Part shown: piece by piece, positions 63,780 to 64,000 of the stretch
Layout of the letters: each line of letters starts with the position of its first letter
How positions within the stretch are numbered: position 1 is the stretch's first letter
Assembly (NCBI RefSeq): GCF_007713735.2
Contig: NZ_VMNW02000043.1
Span: 1 to 64,000 of the forward strand
Direction of reading: 5' to 3'
From: Amycolatopsis acidicola
Lineage (GTDB): Bacteria > Actinomycetota > Actinomycetes > Mycobacteriales > Pseudonocardiaceae
DNA: 64,000 nt
The notes under the pieces: generated by a model
The model's database searches: none
Told to the model about the DNA's origin: nothing
What the model saw: the letters and a program-made list of their open reading frames with translations, nothing else
Program-made: the position numbers and the translations under genes

Positions 63780-64000
63780 ATGCCACGCCATTTCCTCCGT
63801 GACGACGACCTGAACCCCGAGGAGCAGCTCGCCGTACTCGACCTCGCCGACGAGCTGAAGCGGGACCCGCTCGGCAACAACGCGCTGGCCGGGCCGAAGT
63901 CGATCGCCGTGCTGTTCGAGAAGAACTCCACCCGCACCCGGCTTTCGTTCGAGGTCGGCATCGCCCAGCTCGGCGGGAACCCGATCATCGTGGACGGCCG
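63780..64000 (+). CDS. argF: Ornithine carbamoyltransferase, cut by the window end
   Basis: The first 73 residues of ArgF/OTCase. The carbamoyl-phosphate motif STRTR is present (FEKNSTRTRLSFEVGI near 48-63), as is the N-terminal helix pair. The frame is still open at the window edge. It condenses ornithine with carbamoyl phosphate to citrulline. The ATG starts 2 nt after the argD stop codon, so it belongs to the same transcript. Confidence 0.93.
   Translation, partial: MPRHFLRDDDLNPEEQLAVLDLADELKRDPLGNNALAGPKSIAVLFEKNSTRTRLSFEVGIAQLGGNPIIVDG

Overview
The window is one contiguous stretch of a very GC-rich chromosome with densely packed genes, GTG starts and many apparently leaderless promoters (a TANNNT box 6-8 nt before the start codon). 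Gene content (mycothiol-type DinB protein, geosmin synthase, PafBC-type DNA-damage promoters, MmpS-like protein, PucR regulator, argCJBDF order) points to an actinobacterium, most likely of the Pseudonocardiaceae and Amycolatopsis-like. The taxon is inferred; no marker here settles it. No tRNA, rRNA, insertion sequence, prophage or CRISPR array was seen. Most of the window is ordinary core chromosome.

Layout. 0.1-2.4 kb: a TetR / CPBP protease / methyltransferase operon on the minus strand with a 36-bp palindromic operator. 2.4-7.2 kb: DUF402 protein, PucR regulator, an 11-unit array of 21-bp repeats, a small Cys-rich protein, and uvrB. 7.4-13.5 kb: minus-strand genes, ending with an ABC exporter whose ATPase is fused to a secreted PepX-like hydrolase. 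13.6-16.7 kb: terC behind a yybP-ykoY (manganese) riboswitch, and an S9 peptidase. 16.7-18.0 kb: a RES-type toxin-antitoxin pair. 18.1-26.1 kb: a sugar regulon with an ABC importer (ATPase, permease, lipoprotein), a LacI repressor, a fucose/arabinose-type isomerase and an FGGY kinase. Two identically built promoters carry the same GTAATCGATT operator, and a giant inverted repeat made of 21-bp units lies between the convergent transporter and repressor genes. 26.1-32 kb: MgtC, NUDIX, MmpS-like, oxidoreductase with a divergent GlxA-type regulator, FetB-like permease, DinB and an alpha/beta hydrolase. 32-36.4 kb: geosmin synthase, an RNase HI with a repeat linker and Cys-rich tail, and an MBL hydrolase. 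36.5-41.7 kb: acyltransferase, uvrA, a lipoprotein and an SRPBCC protein. 41.7-45.9 kb: DctA-type transporter with a divergent two-component system, and a YbjQ-like protein. 45.9-49.3 kb: a D-amino-acid module (N-acyl-D-aminoacylase, D-threonine-aldolase-like enzyme, divergent RidA). 49.3-55.7 kb: DUF1844, infC-rpmI-rplT, an rRNA methyltransferase, pheST. 55.7-59.4 kb: AlkD-like protein, secreted peptidase, and a divergent pair of unknown genes. 59.4-64 kb: argCJBDF, the last gene cut by the window end.

How it fits together. The main regulatory result is that uvrB, uvrA and the divergent unknown pair (DUF4240 and a SANT/Myb-like protein) all carry the RecA-independent DNA-damage promoter TTGTCRGTG-N8-TANNNT, which places the two unknown proteins in the PafBC damage regulon. 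The riboswitch is drawn so that its P1 strand is also the anti-Shine-Dalgarno of terC, predicting that the ligand turns TerC on. The two 21-bp repeat arrays, 17 kb apart and in different settings, belong to one repeat family that I cannot name. The membrane hydrolase-ABC fusion is the protein whose biology is least explained.
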